Positions 1 through 7,920 of a stretch of 22,531 nucleotides of DNA are shown here, piece by piece. The DNA comes from GCA-002715885 sp045561575. GTDB lineage: Bacteria > Bacteroidota > Bacteroidia > Flavobacteriales > BACL11. The stretch's first letter is position 1. Each line of letters starts with the position of its first letter. The notes beneath the pieces were generated by a model. It saw nothing but the letters and a program-made list of their open reading frames with translations, had not been told where the DNA came from and searched no databases. The DNA is taken from contig JBJKXM010000068.1 in assembly GCA_045561575.1 (NCBI GenBank), forward strand, positions 1 through 22,531. The letters are read 5' to 3'. A program made the position numbers and the translations under genes.

Positions 1-580
1 CTTTATTAAAATAAACTCTAGCGGCAGATTCTATTCCAACAGCATTATTAACCCAGTCATATCGATTTAGATACATCAGCATTATTTCATCTTTTGTATA
101 TCGTCTTTCAAGCTTTGCCGCGATTACCCATTCTTTTAGTTTTTGTTTAACCCTGTCTATACCACTGGCAGGAGTTTTGGTAAACAGCATTTTAGCTAAT
201 TGTTGTGTAATGGTACTTGCCCCTCCGGCTTGTCCTTTTACAGATACCACACCATAAATTGCTCTTAATAGCGCTCTAATATCAATACCTGAATGTTCGC
301 GAAATCTAATATCTTCAGTTGCAAGAAGTGCATTAACAAAATTTTGTGGAACATCTTCTTTTTTTGCAGAGGTCCTGTTTTCAATAAAAAATTTTCCAAT
401 TACAACGCTATCTGCAGAAATAACCTCGGTTGCTAGGTTATTTTTTGGGTTTTCTAGCTGGTCAAATGTTGGAAGAGGGCCAAAAAACTCAAAGGAAGCA
501 AGTGTTACTAAAGTAAAAACAAAAATAAACGGGCTTAATATCACCCCCCACAACATTAAAATTTTTTTTCTATTATTCAC
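1..580 (-). CDS. Class A penicillin-binding protein (PBP1A family), N-terminal part, cut by window edge
   Basis: This is a bifunctional peptidoglycan synthase anchored in the inner membrane; only the first 193 residues are inside the window. Residues about 8-33 form one hydrophobic anchor, followed by the start of the GT51 glycosyltransferase domain. The signature ATEDIRFREHSGID is at about 87-100, with Glu89 the expected catalytic glutamate, followed by the conserved GGASTITQQLAK block. The transpeptidase domain would lie beyond position 1. The start is a GTG at 580 that overlaps the end of gldH by 8 bases; an in-frame ATG eight codons later (556) is the alternative. It is the last visible gene of the holB-gldH-PBP run and is probably co-transcribed with them. 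The family is certain; the exact paralogue (1A against 1B or 1C) cannot be fixed from this part. Confidence 0.9.
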   Translation of the reverse strand, partial: MNNRKKILMLWGVILSPFIFVFTLVTLASFEFFGPLPTFDQLENPKNNLATEVISADSVVIGKFFIENRTSAKKEDVPQNFVNALLATEDIRFREHSGIDIRALLRAIYGVVSVKGQAGGASTITQQLAKMLFTKTPASGIDRVKQKLKEWVIAAKLERRYTKDEIMLMYLNRYDWVNNAVGIESAARVYFNK

Positions 581-1031
581 TTTTATATAAGCCTATGCCA
601 ACAGCTACTATTTCTGTTAAATTAATTATTTTTTCTAAATCCTCATAACGCATAGCTTGCTCAACAGAAAATCTTTGGTCTTGATTTTCTTTAAAATTTA
701 TATTCTCTTTAATCTTAATTTTTAATTCTTTGATTTCACCAAACCCTTTGCCCAACCACCTTCCGCTTTTTTCAGACAAGAATACCTCAAGGGTGTCTTG
801 TTGGTTTTCAAAATTTGTAAATAAAAATAAATTTTGAAATTTAAAGCTTGTTGTGTGTCTAACCATTAAATACAAATCGTGTGAGTCTGTTGTGTCTATA
901 TTATCAAACTCAAAAGAAACTATTGAGTCTGTATTCCAAGTGTTGTTGTTAAAAGAGTGGTAAACCTCTTTTTTATTTTCGTTTTGACAAGAAACAAAAC
1001 CAACAACAAGAAAAAAAAGCAGTATTCTCAT
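573..1031 (-). CDS. gldH: GldH, gliding motility lipoprotein
   Basis: GldH is an outer-membrane-associated lipoprotein known from Flavobacterium, where it is required for gliding and linked to the type IX secretion apparatus. The 152-residue product starts with a short hydrophobic signal (MRILLFFLVVGFVSC) whose lipobox cysteine is Cys15. Family-like features are the YHSFNNNTWNTDSIVSFEF segment near the N-terminus, the DTLEVFL strand, the GRWLGKGFGEIKE segment and the QAMR motif near the C-terminus. I chose the ATG at 1031: the longer reading frame begins with a TTG at 1052 inside holB, whereas the ATG lies 7 bases after the holB stop and gives a normal lipoprotein signal. The gene overlaps the following PBP gene by 8 bases, which suggests translational coupling. 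Confidence 0.88.
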   Translation of the reverse strand: MRILLFFLVVGFVSCQNENKKEVYHSFNNNTWNTDSIVSFEFDNIDTTDSHDLYLMVRHTTSFKFQNLFLFTNFENQQDTLEVFLSEKSGRWLGKGFGEIKELKIKIKENINFKENQDQRFSVEQAMRYEDLEKIINLTEIVAVGIGLYKSE

Positions 1032-1038
1032 AAAAATT

Positions 1039-2196
1039 TTAATTTTCTGCAAATTTAACTTTTAGTTTTAACAGTTTAACAAGCTCTAATGACAGGTTAA
1101 AAAATATAATCTTAGCGTTAGCATTTCTTTTTATGTTTTTTACAGCCTCTTCAAAAAGATCTATTATTAATAAACTGTTTTGCTCATGAATAAATTTTGC
1201 AAAGTTTTTTAAAAACTCTTGTTCTTTATTTGACGTTGAGGCTAAATCGTGATTTGAATAATTATAAATTATGCACTCTCTTATTAAATCAAGGCAGTAG
1301 GTAAGAAACTTCACTTGACCCTGCCTTGTTTTAGCCGAAATTTCATCTGACCAATTAGATATTTTTGAGAAATTACTCTTAAAACTTATTCTCATTAATT
1401 CTATAAAATTTTCAGTGTCGTTGTCTTCTATTGTGTCAATATTATAATTTAATACCGCGCCCATATCTCCTGATGAAATTCTACAAAATTTTAGGAATTC
1501 TTCTGTTTTTTCACCATTTCTAATATTTATTGTTTGTTGAATAGTATAAGGCTTAATATTAGTCGCCTGAAGCCTTGACAAAATTGTTTTTAAAAGATTA
1601 GAGCTGTCTTGGGCTACAAAAATTAAAACAGTTTTTTTTGGGGGTTCTTCTAAAATTTTTAAAAATTTGTTAGACGCTTGTAAATTCATTTTTTCAGGCA
1701 TCCAAATTATAATAACCCTGTATTTAGCGCTAAAGATTTTTAATGAGAGTTTTCGGTTAATGTCAGTAATTTGGTGAGAATAAATAGACAGTTCTTTTTT
1801 CTTATCAGACACTTTTTCTAAAAATTCTGACCTAAATGTGTTGTTCCAATTACCAAGAGATAAGTATGGATTCTTTAAAAATTCTTTTTTCCAGATTTCG
1901 ACATACTCTGAGCTTTGCGGAAACTTGTTAGATGTTGTTTTAACAACTGGGAAAATTATGTGCAAATCTGGGTGCGATAATTTAGAAAATTGAATACACG
2001 AATCACAGCTGTTACAAGAATCCATGTCTTGAGGGTTTTTGCAATTTAAAAATCTTGCATACGCCAATGCTAAAGCAAGTTTTCCCGATCCTTTTGGACC
2101 TTTAAATAATTGTGAATGAGCAACCCTGTTTTTTTGATGACTTAGCATCAGTTGTTCTTTTATTTTTTCTAAACCTATAATCTCTTTAAACAGCAT
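1039..2196 (-). CDS. holB: DNA polymerase III delta-prime subunit (clamp loader ATPase-fold subunit)
   Basis: The protein is a clamp loader component that helps load the sliding clamp during chromosome replication. The 385-residue product has a Walker A loop GPKGSGK at residues 33-39 and a four-cysteine zinc cluster at Cys52, Cys61, Cys64 and Cys67 (DSCNSCDSC). The segment FLKILEEPPKKTVLIFVAQ at about 177-195 matches the conserved Walker B to sensor 1 part of delta-prime and gamma/tau proteins, followed by the SRLQ motif. The retained Walker A sequence fits delta-prime proteins outside the enterobacteria. The length is normal for flavobacterial homologues. It starts at an ATG at 2196, is divergent from pgk with a TAnnTTTG element 15 bases upstream, and leads the run into gldH and the PBP gene. 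Confidence 0.9.
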   Translation of the reverse strand: MLFKEIIGLEKIKEQLMLSHQKNRVAHSQLFKGPKGSGKLALALAYARFLNCKNPQDMDSCNSCDSCIQFSKLSHPDLHIIFPVVKTTSNKFPQSSEYVEIWKKEFLKNPYLSLGNWNNTFRSEFLEKVSDKKKELSIYSHQITDINRKLSLKIFSAKYRVIIIWMPEKMNLQASNKFLKILEEPPKKTVLIFVAQDSSNLLKTILSRLQATNIKPYTIQQTINIRNGEKTEEFLKFCRISSGDMGAVLNYNIDTIEDNDTENFIELMRISFKSNFSKISNWSDEISAKTRQGQVKFLTYCLDLIRECIIYNYSNHDLASTSNKEQEFLKNFAKFIHEQNSLLIIDLFEEAVKNIKRNANAKIIFFNLSLELVKLLKLKVKFAEN

Positions 2197-2211
2197 TATT
2201 CATATTTATTT

Positions 2212-2219
2212 CAAATTTA
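2212..2219 (-). promoter_or_regulatory. Predicted -7 promoter element of holB
   Basis: On the minus strand this reads TAAATTTG, an exact match to the Bacteroidota -7 consensus TAnnTTTG, ending 15 bases before the holB ATG. No clear TTG is present at the usual 19-21 base spacing upstream, so this is a half-site prediction. Confidence 0.5.
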
Positions 2220-2250
2220 AATAAAATGACACAATCTATCCCATTTATTT

Positions 2251-2258
2251 TATTTTTG
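2251..2258 (+). promoter_or_regulatory. Predicted -7 promoter element of pgk
   Basis: TATTTTTG matches TAnnTTTG exactly, but it ends only 4 bases before the pgk ATG at 2263. The transcription start expected from such an element would fall at or within a few bases of the start codon, giving a leaderless or nearly leaderless mRNA. No -33 TTG is visible at the expected distance. Confidence 0.5.
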
Positions 2259-2262
2259 CATA

Positions 2263-3444
2263 ATGAATTTTTTAATAAACAAAAGCTTTAAAAACAAGTC
2301 TGTTTTAATAAGAGTTGATTTCAATGTTCCTTTAAATAACGAGCTACAAATAACCGATGATAGCCGTATTGTTGCAGCGCTTCCAACAATTAAACATGTT
2401 CTAGATTCTGGGGCAAAAATTGTTTTAGTCTCTCATTTGGGTAGACCAAAAGGTGTTGATAAGACTCTTTCTCTTTTGCCGGTTTCAAAAAAGCTTTCAA
2501 AGCTATTAGATAAGCCTGTCATTTTTTTAAATGACTGTATTGGAGTAAATATTGAAAACTGTATTAAGAGTGGTGAGGCGGGCGATATTTTTTTGTTGGA
2601 AAATCTTAGGTTTTACAAAGAAGAAACAAAAGGTGATTATGCTTTTTCTAAAAAACTTTCAAATCTAGCAGATGTTTATATTAATGATGCTTTTGGCACC
2701 TCACATAGGGCTCATGCCTCTACACACGGTGTAGTTGAATATTTTCAAGATGAAAAATATTGTGGTCTTCTTTTAGAAAAAGAAATTATTAATCTAAATA
2801 AGGTTTTTAACCAAAAAAACTCGCCATCAATAGCTATAATTGGTGGGGCTAAAATTAGCAGTAAAATAGACGTTTTATTTTCATTAATGAATTGTGTTGA
2901 TAAAATAATAATTGGCGGTGGAATGGCGTATACTTTTATTCGTGCTCTTGGAGGAAGTGTTGGTGCTTCTTTGTTTGAAAAAGACAAGATCAATGCGGCT
3001 AAAGAAATTTTAACTTTTTCCAAAGAAAAGGGGGTTTCTATTTTATTGCCCGTTGACTCTATTAATTCTAATAGTTTTTGTAACGAAATTAGTTCTTCGA
3101 CAAATATTTTTAATATCCCTGATAAGGAAATGGGGCTTGATATTGGCCCAAAATCTATAGCGCTTTTTGAAAAAGAAATATTATTAGCCAAAAATATTAT
3201 TTGGAATGGGCCAATGGGAGTTTTTGAATTTTCAAATTTTTCAAATGGCACAAGATTAGTGGGTGAGGCAGTTGCAAATAGCACAAAAAAGGGGTCTTAC
3301 TCATTAGTTGGGGGAGGAGATTCTGTTGCTGCAATTAAAAAATATAATTTAGAAAAACAGGTGAGTTATATTTCAACAGGTGGTGGCGCTATGCTAGAGT
3401 TTTTGGAAGGAAAAGAGCTTCCTTCCTTAAAAGCACTATTATAA
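2263..3444 (+). CDS. pgk: Phosphoglycerate kinase
   Basis: Cytoplasmic glycolytic enzyme that transfers the phosphate of 1,3-bisphosphoglycerate to ADP. The 393-residue product shows the substrate-binding N-domain motifs RVDFNVPLN, SHLGRPKG, ENLRFYKEE and YINDAFGTSHRAHAS, then the nucleotide-binding C-domain motifs GGAKISSK, WNGPMGVFE and STGGGAMLEFLEG. Length and order are normal. The gene is monocistronic on the plus strand: holB diverges upstream, and downstream the CvpA-family gene converges with a six-base overlap of the stop codons. Its start codon almost touches a predicted promoter element, so a leader would be very short or absent. Confidence 0.98.
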   Translation: MNFLINKSFKNKSVLIRVDFNVPLNNELQITDDSRIVAALPTIKHVLDSGAKIVLVSHLGRPKGVDKTLSLLPVSKKLSKLLDKPVIFLNDCIGVNIENCIKSGEAGDIFLLENLRFYKEETKGDYAFSKKLSNLADVYINDAFGTSHRAHASTHGVVEYFQDEKYCGLLLEKEIINLNKVFNQKNSPSIAIIGGAKISSKIDVLFSLMNCVDKIIIGGGMAYTFIRALGGSVGASLFEKDKINAAKEILTFSKEKGVSILLPVDSINSNSFCNEISSSTNIFNIPDKEMGLDIGPKSIALFEKEILLAKNIIWNGPMGVFEFSNFSNGTRLVGEAVANSTKKGSYSLVGGGDSVAAIKKYNLEKQVSYISTGGGAMLEFLEGKELPSLKALL

Positions 3445-3975
3445 ACCCTCTTTAATTTTTTTAGTAGCTTCTTTTGCTTTCTTTTCAATATCTTTAATTA
3501 AATCTTCGTGCTCAGCTATTTCTGGTATCAAAACTGTTAGAACCTCCTCAATCGGTTTTTTTAGCATTGATTCTTTTGTAACGTCTTTTGGTATTAGCTC
3601 AAGTTTTTGCTCAAAAAAGATAATGGCACTTAAAAGAACGGCTATTTTAATTGATCCAAAAACAGCCCCAAGTAATTTGCTAATTATTCCTAATGCCAAT
3701 GCGTTGGTTATTTTTTCTAATATATTACCCAATATTTTAATGGTAATTATTGTTGCTGCAAAAACAAGTGCAAATGAAATAATTGGTATTAATTCTTTAT
3801 TGTCTCTAAAAAAGTCCTCAAGGTGAGATTCAAGGTAAAAAGAAAAGTTAACAGCTATGTAAATTCCAATAATCAGCGATACTAAAGAGGTGATTTCTTT
3901 TACTATTCCTCTTGAGAATCCTTGCACAAATCCGTATATTACTGGAATAATTAAAGCAATGTCTAGATAGTTCAT
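3439..3975 (-). CDS. CvpA family membrane protein
   Basis: The 178-residue protein opens with MNYLDIALIIPVIYGFVQG, the typical start of CvpA-family proteins, whose founding member is linked to colicin V production in E. coli and whose general role is poorly defined. Hydrophobic segments lie at about residues 6-20, 27-46, 63-84 and 100-122, followed by a charged, lysine- and glutamate-rich tail that is probably cytoplasmic and coiled. It lies 29 bases after the upstream lipoprotein gene on the same strand and is probably co-transcribed with it. Its stop codon overlaps that of pgk on the opposite strand. The family call is confident; the role is not known. Confidence 0.85.
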   Translation of the reverse strand: MNYLDIALIIPVIYGFVQGFSRGIVKEITSLVSLIIGIYIAVNFSFYLESHLEDFFRDNKELIPIISFALVFAATIITIKILGNILEKITNALALGIISKLLGAVFGSIKIAVLLSAIIFFEQKLELIPKDVTKESMLKKPIEEVLTVLIPEIAEHEDLIKDIEKKAKEATKKIKEGL

Positions 3976-4004
3976 TCTTTAATTTTAAAATTTATTTTTA
4001 GAGG

Positions 4005-4379
4005 TTAATTAACAACTACCGTTTTTCTAACAAGTTCTTCTTTTACAAGTTTAATAACACTTTCTGCGGTATAAACATCATTGCCAGTCGAATATTCAAC
4101 ATTAATATTTAGAATTGCCTCATTTATAAACTCGAACTCTACTGTACCATCTAAAGATGTGTAGTCTTTTTTATAAACATTTGATTCGTTTCCTGCAGAA
4201 TTAATTAATCCTTGTTGTGAAAGAACAACTTCGCAACTATTATTTCCATCATAGGCTGGTGCTCCATCAGGAGTTGTAATAGTAATAATTGCTCTTGTTG
4301 GGCTTTCTTCTTGACACGAAACAAAACCTAACATTATGAACAGTATTATTAAATAATTTTTTAAAACTTTATTTAACAT
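4005..4379 (-). CDS. Small hypothetical lipoprotein
   Basis: The family is not recognised. The 124-residue product has a clear lipoprotein signal: a short basic N-terminus, a hydrophobic stretch YLIILFIMLGFV, and the lipobox Val-Ser-Cys with Cys22. The mature part begins CQEES and reads as beta-strand-rich (ITITTPDGAPAYDG, TVEFEFINEAILNINVEY), resembling a small carboxypeptidase-regulatory-like or Ig-like fold; this is an inference from pattern only. Acidic residues right after the lipid-bearing cysteine resemble the surface export signal described in Capnocytophaga and Flavobacterium. The reading frame extends upstream to 4493 inside pheS, but the ATG at 4379 gives the signal peptide and lies 30 bases after a TAnnTTTG element. 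It is followed closely by the CvpA-family gene. Confidence 0.75.
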   Translation of the reverse strand: MLNKVLKNYLIILFIMLGFVSCQEESPTRAIITITTPDGAPAYDGNNSCEVVLSQQGLINSAGNESNVYKKDYTSLDGTVEFEFINEAILNINVEYSTGNDVYTAESVIKLVKEELVRKTVVVN

Positions 4380-4409
4380 AAAAATTGTTAATTTGTGTTC
4401 TGTATAAAG

Positions 4410-4417
4410 CAAATATA
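4410..4417 (-). promoter_or_regulatory. Predicted -7 promoter element of the small lipoprotein gene
   Basis: On the minus strand this reads TATATTTG, an exact TAnnTTTG match, 30 bases before the lipoprotein ATG at 4379. It supports that start over the longer frame reaching 4493, which would begin upstream of the promoter. Confidence 0.5.
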
Positions 4418-4434
4418 CACAGAAAAACATTAGC

Positions 4435-5451
4435 GTGATAAAAAAAATTAATGAAATAGCTGCTTCGGTTAAAGGTTTTCTTCCTAAAAACAAGAACGAT
4501 GTTGAGGTTTTTAGAATTAAGTATTTAGGAAAAAGCGGCGTTTTAAATCAGCTTTTTGAAGAGTTTAAAAGTGTTCCTGCAGAAGAAAAAAAAGAAATTG
4601 GACGCTCAATTAATGATCTTAAAGAACAATTAAAAAATAAAATTTTATCATTTGATTTCTCAGAGAATAAAAATAAAAACAACGGTTTAGAAGACTTAAC
4701 AAAAAAAGTTAAGGCTAACAGTTTGGGGTCTAGACATCCACTGTCTATAATTGAAGAGGAAATTATTGAGGTTTTTTCTTCTATTGGCTTTAGTGTTGCT
4801 GAAGGCCCAGAAATTGAAGATGACTGGCATAATTTTTCTGCACTTAATACTCCAGAAGAACACCCAGCCAGGGACATGCAAGATACTTTTTTTATTCAAT
4901 CTGATCCTTCTATTCTTTTACGATCCCACACTTCTTCCGTGCAGGTTAGGCACATGGAAAAAAACTCGCCACCAATAAGAATACTTTCTCCCGGAAGAGT
5001 ATACCGAAATGAAGCCATCTCTTCAAGAGCACACTGTTTATTTCATCAAATAGAGGGGTTATATATAGATAAAGATGTGAGTTTTGCTGACTTAAAAAAA
5101 ACACTGTTGTTTTTTGCAAAAAAACTTTTTGGGGAAAATTCTAAAATCCGCTTAAGGCCTTCTTTTTTTCCATTTACTGAGCCTTCAGCTGAGGTTGATG
5201 TTTATTGGGGTTTAAAAAACGAAAATGATTATAGAATTACTAAAGGGACTGGTTGGTTAGAAATTTTAGGTTGTGGCATGGTTGACCCTAATGTTTTAGA
5301 AAATTGTGGAATTGATTCAAAAAAATATACCGGCTTTGCCTTTGGAATGGGAATAGAACGAATTGCAATGCTAAAATATAAAATTGATGATATTCGTTTG
5401 TTTTTTGAAAACGACGTGCGCTTTTTAAAACAATTTAATTTTTCTTTGTAA
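4435..5451 (+). CDS. pheS: Phenylalanyl-tRNA synthetase alpha subunit
   Basis: The alpha subunit of the cytoplasmic heterotetramer that charges tRNA-Phe. The 338-residue product has an N-terminal coiled-coil tRNA-binding arm (about 1-90) and a class II catalytic core: motif 1 region around LGSRHPLSIIEEEI (97-110), the WHNFSALNTPEEHPARDMQDTFF block (131-153), motif 2 with RNEAISSRAHCLFHQIEG (191-208), and motif 3 with GFAFGMGIERIAMLKY near the C-terminus. The start is a GTG at 4435; the nearest ATG is out of frame, and this start gives the family's usual N-terminus. The beta subunit gene pheT is not in the window. It converges with the M42 peptidase gene with one base between stops. Confidence 0.97.
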   Translation: MIKKINEIAASVKGFLPKNKNDVEVFRIKYLGKSGVLNQLFEEFKSVPAEEKKEIGRSINDLKEQLKNKILSFDFSENKNKNNGLEDLTKKVKANSLGSRHPLSIIEEEIIEVFSSIGFSVAEGPEIEDDWHNFSALNTPEEHPARDMQDTFFIQSDPSILLRSHTSSVQVRHMEKNSPPIRILSPGRVYRNEAISSRAHCLFHQIEGLYIDKDVSFADLKKTLLFFAKKLFGENSKIRLRPSFFPFTEPSAEVDVYWGLKNENDYRITKGTGWLEILGCGMVDPNVLENCGIDSKKYTGFAFGMGIERIAMLKYKIDDIRLFFENDVRFLKQFNFSL

Positions 5452-5452
5452 A

Positions 5453-6496
5453 CTAGAAATTCCAGCTATAAGAATCAAGCCCTTCTACACACGCTTTTAA
5501 TAGTTCAATTGAGGCTTTTACATCATTTTTATTAACCATTTCTATTACCTGATGAATGTGTCTTGTTGGTATTGACACGGCTCCTGCAATTGATCCTCCA
5601 GGATTCATTCTCTGAATTCCTGAGGTATCTGTTCCTCCTGCGGGTAAAATTTCAAGCTGTGTTTTAATTTTGTTTTTCTTGGCAACCTCCTTCATGTACG
5701 CAACCATTCTATAATCACAAACTGTTGACGAATCCATTACTTTAATACAAGCCCCATCCCCAAGGGCGGAAACTTGCTCTTGCTTTGTTGACCCTGGGGT
5801 GTCCCAAGCTATTGTTGTGTCGAGACCAAATCCAAAATCAGGATTTATTTGCATAGAAGAAACATTTGCGCCTCTAATTCCTATTTCTTCTTGCACTGTA
5901 AAAACAGCATAAATATCATAGGGCGGTGTTGTTTTTATTTGTTTAAGAACTTCTATTAGTATAAAAACAGAAACCCTGTTGTCAAGAGATTTACAATTGA
6001 GACATTCCCCCATCTCTATCATTTTTCTTTCTCTAGTAATAGTATCTCCAACACCTATTATTTTTTCTAATGACTTTTTGTCTAAGCCTGTGTCAATAAA
6101 GTAGTCTTTTGTTGTTGGAACTTTTTGTCGATCGGCAGCATTCATTAAATGAATTGGCTTGCTTCCCATTACCCCTATAACATCTTTTTTTCCGTGTATT
6201 ATTACTCTTTGGGCAGTCAATGTTTTTGGGTCAAAACCTCCAAGAGTATGAAAATAAACAAACCCTTTGTCATCAATATGGGTAACAATAAAACCTATTT
6301 CGTCCATGTGAGCGCCAATCATTACCCTTTTGCTTTCTTTACCTTTTTTAACGGCAACAACATTCCCCATGTTATCTACACTAATGTCATCTACATATGG
6401 CTTTATCTCTTCTAAAACAATTTTTCTCACCCTGTTTTCGTGCCCAGGTGCTCCAGCAACCTCACAGAGCTTGGCTAATAATTTTGTGTTGATCAT
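5453..6496 (-). CDS. M42 family metallopeptidase (glutamyl/deblocking aminopeptidase-like)
   Basis: A cytosolic dinuclear-metal aminopeptidase of the PepA/FrvX/tetrahedral aminopeptidase group that removes residues from peptides. Motifs in order: AHMDEIGF with His63 and Asp65, the CKSLDNRVS segment carrying the bridging aspartate, VQEEIGIRGA with the Glu-Glu pair, GFGLDTTIAWDTPG with a metal-binding aspartate, GGTDTSGIQ, and RHIHQVIEM with the last histidine ligand. All expected metal ligands are present and the 347-residue length is normal. Its ATG overlaps the pyk stop as ATGA, so it is the last gene of the acpP-to-M42 run and is probably translationally coupled. Exact substrate preference cannot be read from sequence. 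Confidence 0.92.
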   Translation of the reverse strand: MINTKLLAKLCEVAGAPGHENRVRKIVLEEIKPYVDDISVDNMGNVVAVKKGKESKRVMIGAHMDEIGFIVTHIDDKGFVYFHTLGGFDPKTLTAQRVIIHGKKDVIGVMGSKPIHLMNAADRQKVPTTKDYFIDTGLDKKSLEKIIGVGDTITRERKMIEMGECLNCKSLDNRVSVFILIEVLKQIKTTPPYDIYAVFTVQEEIGIRGANVSSMQINPDFGFGLDTTIAWDTPGSTKQEQVSALGDGACIKVMDSSTVCDYRMVAYMKEVAKKNKIKTQLEILPAGGTDTSGIQRMNPGGSIAGAVSIPTRHIHQVIEMVNKNDVKASIELLKACVEGLDSYSWNF

Positions 6497-7920
6497 AATT
6501 CTACTTTACTAAGTTTTACCATATTGGTCATTCCTTTTTCACTTGCAGGCATGCTTGCAAGGTTTATTACAAAATCTCCTTTTTTAATATGTTTGTTTTT
6601 TCTTAACACTTCCTTTGTTTCAATTATTGTTTGATCTGTTGTTGTGCCCCCGTTATAATAGTATGCCTTGACACCCCACACTAAACTTAATTTGTTTAAA
6701 ATTGAGTAGTTATTAGTGAAAACATAAATAAATGAGCTTGGTCTCAGGCTTGACATTTTTATAGCGTTGTAGCCAGAATAAGTCATGGAAATTATTGCCG
6801 ATGCTTTTACCTGCTCTGAAAGCTGGGAAGCGTGTAAACAAATTGAGTTTGAAATTTGTCTAGCTTTTGGAAGCCAACTATCTAATGTGTTTTTAGTTTT
6901 GGGGCTAAAAGAATAGTCGCTTTTTTCAATATCTCTAATGATGCCCCTCATTGTTTCTACCGTTTTTACAGGGAACTTTCCAACTGATGTTTCTCCGCTA
7001 AGCATAACCGCATCTGCTCCGTCAATTACCGAGTTAGCGACATCATTCACTTCTGCTCTTGTTGCAACTGGGCTTATTGTCATACTTTCCAACATTTGTG
7101 TTGCGATAATCACAGGTCGTGAGCGTTCAACTGATTTTCTAACTATCATTTTTTGTATTGCCGGAACCCTGTATGCGGGTAGTTCAACGCCAAGATCTCC
7201 TCTTGCGACCATAATGGCGTTTGAATAAGTAATTATATCGTCAATATTTTTTACTGCTTCGGGCTTTTCAATTTTTGCAATAACGCCTATTTTACTTTTG
7301 TTTCTTTTAAGTATTTTTCTTAGTTGTAACAAATCTCCAGCTTCTCTTACAAAAGATAGCGCTAGCCACTCTATTTTTTCGTTTAATATAAATGCTAAAT
7401 CCTTTTTGTCTTTTGGCGTTAAACATGGTAATGAGATTTTAGTGTTTGGCAAGTTAACCCCTTTATATGAGCTTAAAACGCCTGAAACAACAACTTTAGT
7501 TTTTACCTGGTCTTGTTTATTGGTCTCGAGTACTTTAAGCTTTATTTTTCCATCATCAATCAAAATATACTCGCCTTTTTCTGCATCTCTAGCAAATCCC
7601 TTGTAACTAATATAAATTTGATTGTTTTTTGGTTTTTTTGTAGTAAATAATAGCTCGTCTCCAACAGAAACTTTTAATGGCTGTTTAAGCTCTCCTATTC
7701 TTATTTTTGGGCCCTGCAGGTCTGCAAGTATTGCTGTATTTACATTTAGTTCTTGGTTTACTGTTTTAATGAGAGATATAATTTCTTTTGCTTTTTCATG
7801 AGTAATGTGAGAAAAGTTTATTCTACAAACATTAACACCTTTTAAAACAATTTTTTTCAACATACTTTTGGTTGCTGTTGAAGGCCCAATTGTTGCTATT
7901 ATTTTAGTTTTTCTAATCAT
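6493..7920 (-). CDS. pyk: Pyruvate kinase
   Basis: The final glycolytic enzyme, converting phosphoenolpyruvate and ADP to pyruvate and ATP in the cytoplasm. The 475-residue protein begins with the conserved TKIIATIGPST and continues with VCRINFSH, ILADLQGPKIRIGEL, the B-domain, the active-site stretch VIAKIEKPEAVKNID, MVARGDLGVELP, VIIATQMLESM, and MLSGETSVGKFPV. The C-terminal domain is shorter than in E. coli PykF, as in other Bacteroidota. It overlaps the upstream IPExxxVDY gene by 8 bases and the downstream M42 gene by 4, fitting one operon. It ends in TGA, which shows TGA is a stop in this genome. Confidence 0.97.
   Translation of the reverse strand: MIRKTKIIATIGPSTATKSMLKKIVLKGVNVCRINFSHITHEKAKEIISLIKTVNQELNVNTAILADLQGPKIRIGELKQPLKVSVGDELLFTTKKPKNNQIYISYKGFARDAEKGEYILIDDGKIKLKVLETNKQDQVKTKVVVSGVLSSYKGVNLPNTKISLPCLTPKDKKDLAFILNEKIEWLALSFVREAGDLLQLRKILKRNKSKIGVIAKIEKPEAVKNIDDIITYSNAIMVARGDLGVELPAYRVPAIQKMIVRKSVERSRPVIIATQMLESMTISPVATRAEVNDVANSVIDGADAVMLSGETSVGKFPVKTVETMRGIIRDIEKSDYSFSPKTKNTLDSWLPKARQISNSICLHASQLSEQVKASAIISMTYSGYNAIKMSSLRPSSFIYVFTNNYSILNKLSLVWGVKAYYYNGGTTTDQTIIETKEVLRKNKHIKKGDFVINLASMPASEKGMTNMVKLSKVEL

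Noticed and set aside
2745..3284. 179-codon open frame antisense to pgk
   Set aside because: It lies wholly within the confident pgk gene, lacks any recognisable domain and reads as the reverse-frame shadow of pgk.
4380..4493. Longer N-terminus for the small lipoprotein starting at 4493
   Set aside because: It would run inside pheS, precede the promoter element and bury the lipoprotein signal.
6493..6496. Alternative genetic code (TGA reassignment) as an explanation for odd starts and stops
   Set aside because: pyk ends in TGA in a clean ATGA overlap with the M42 gene, so TGA acts as a stop.
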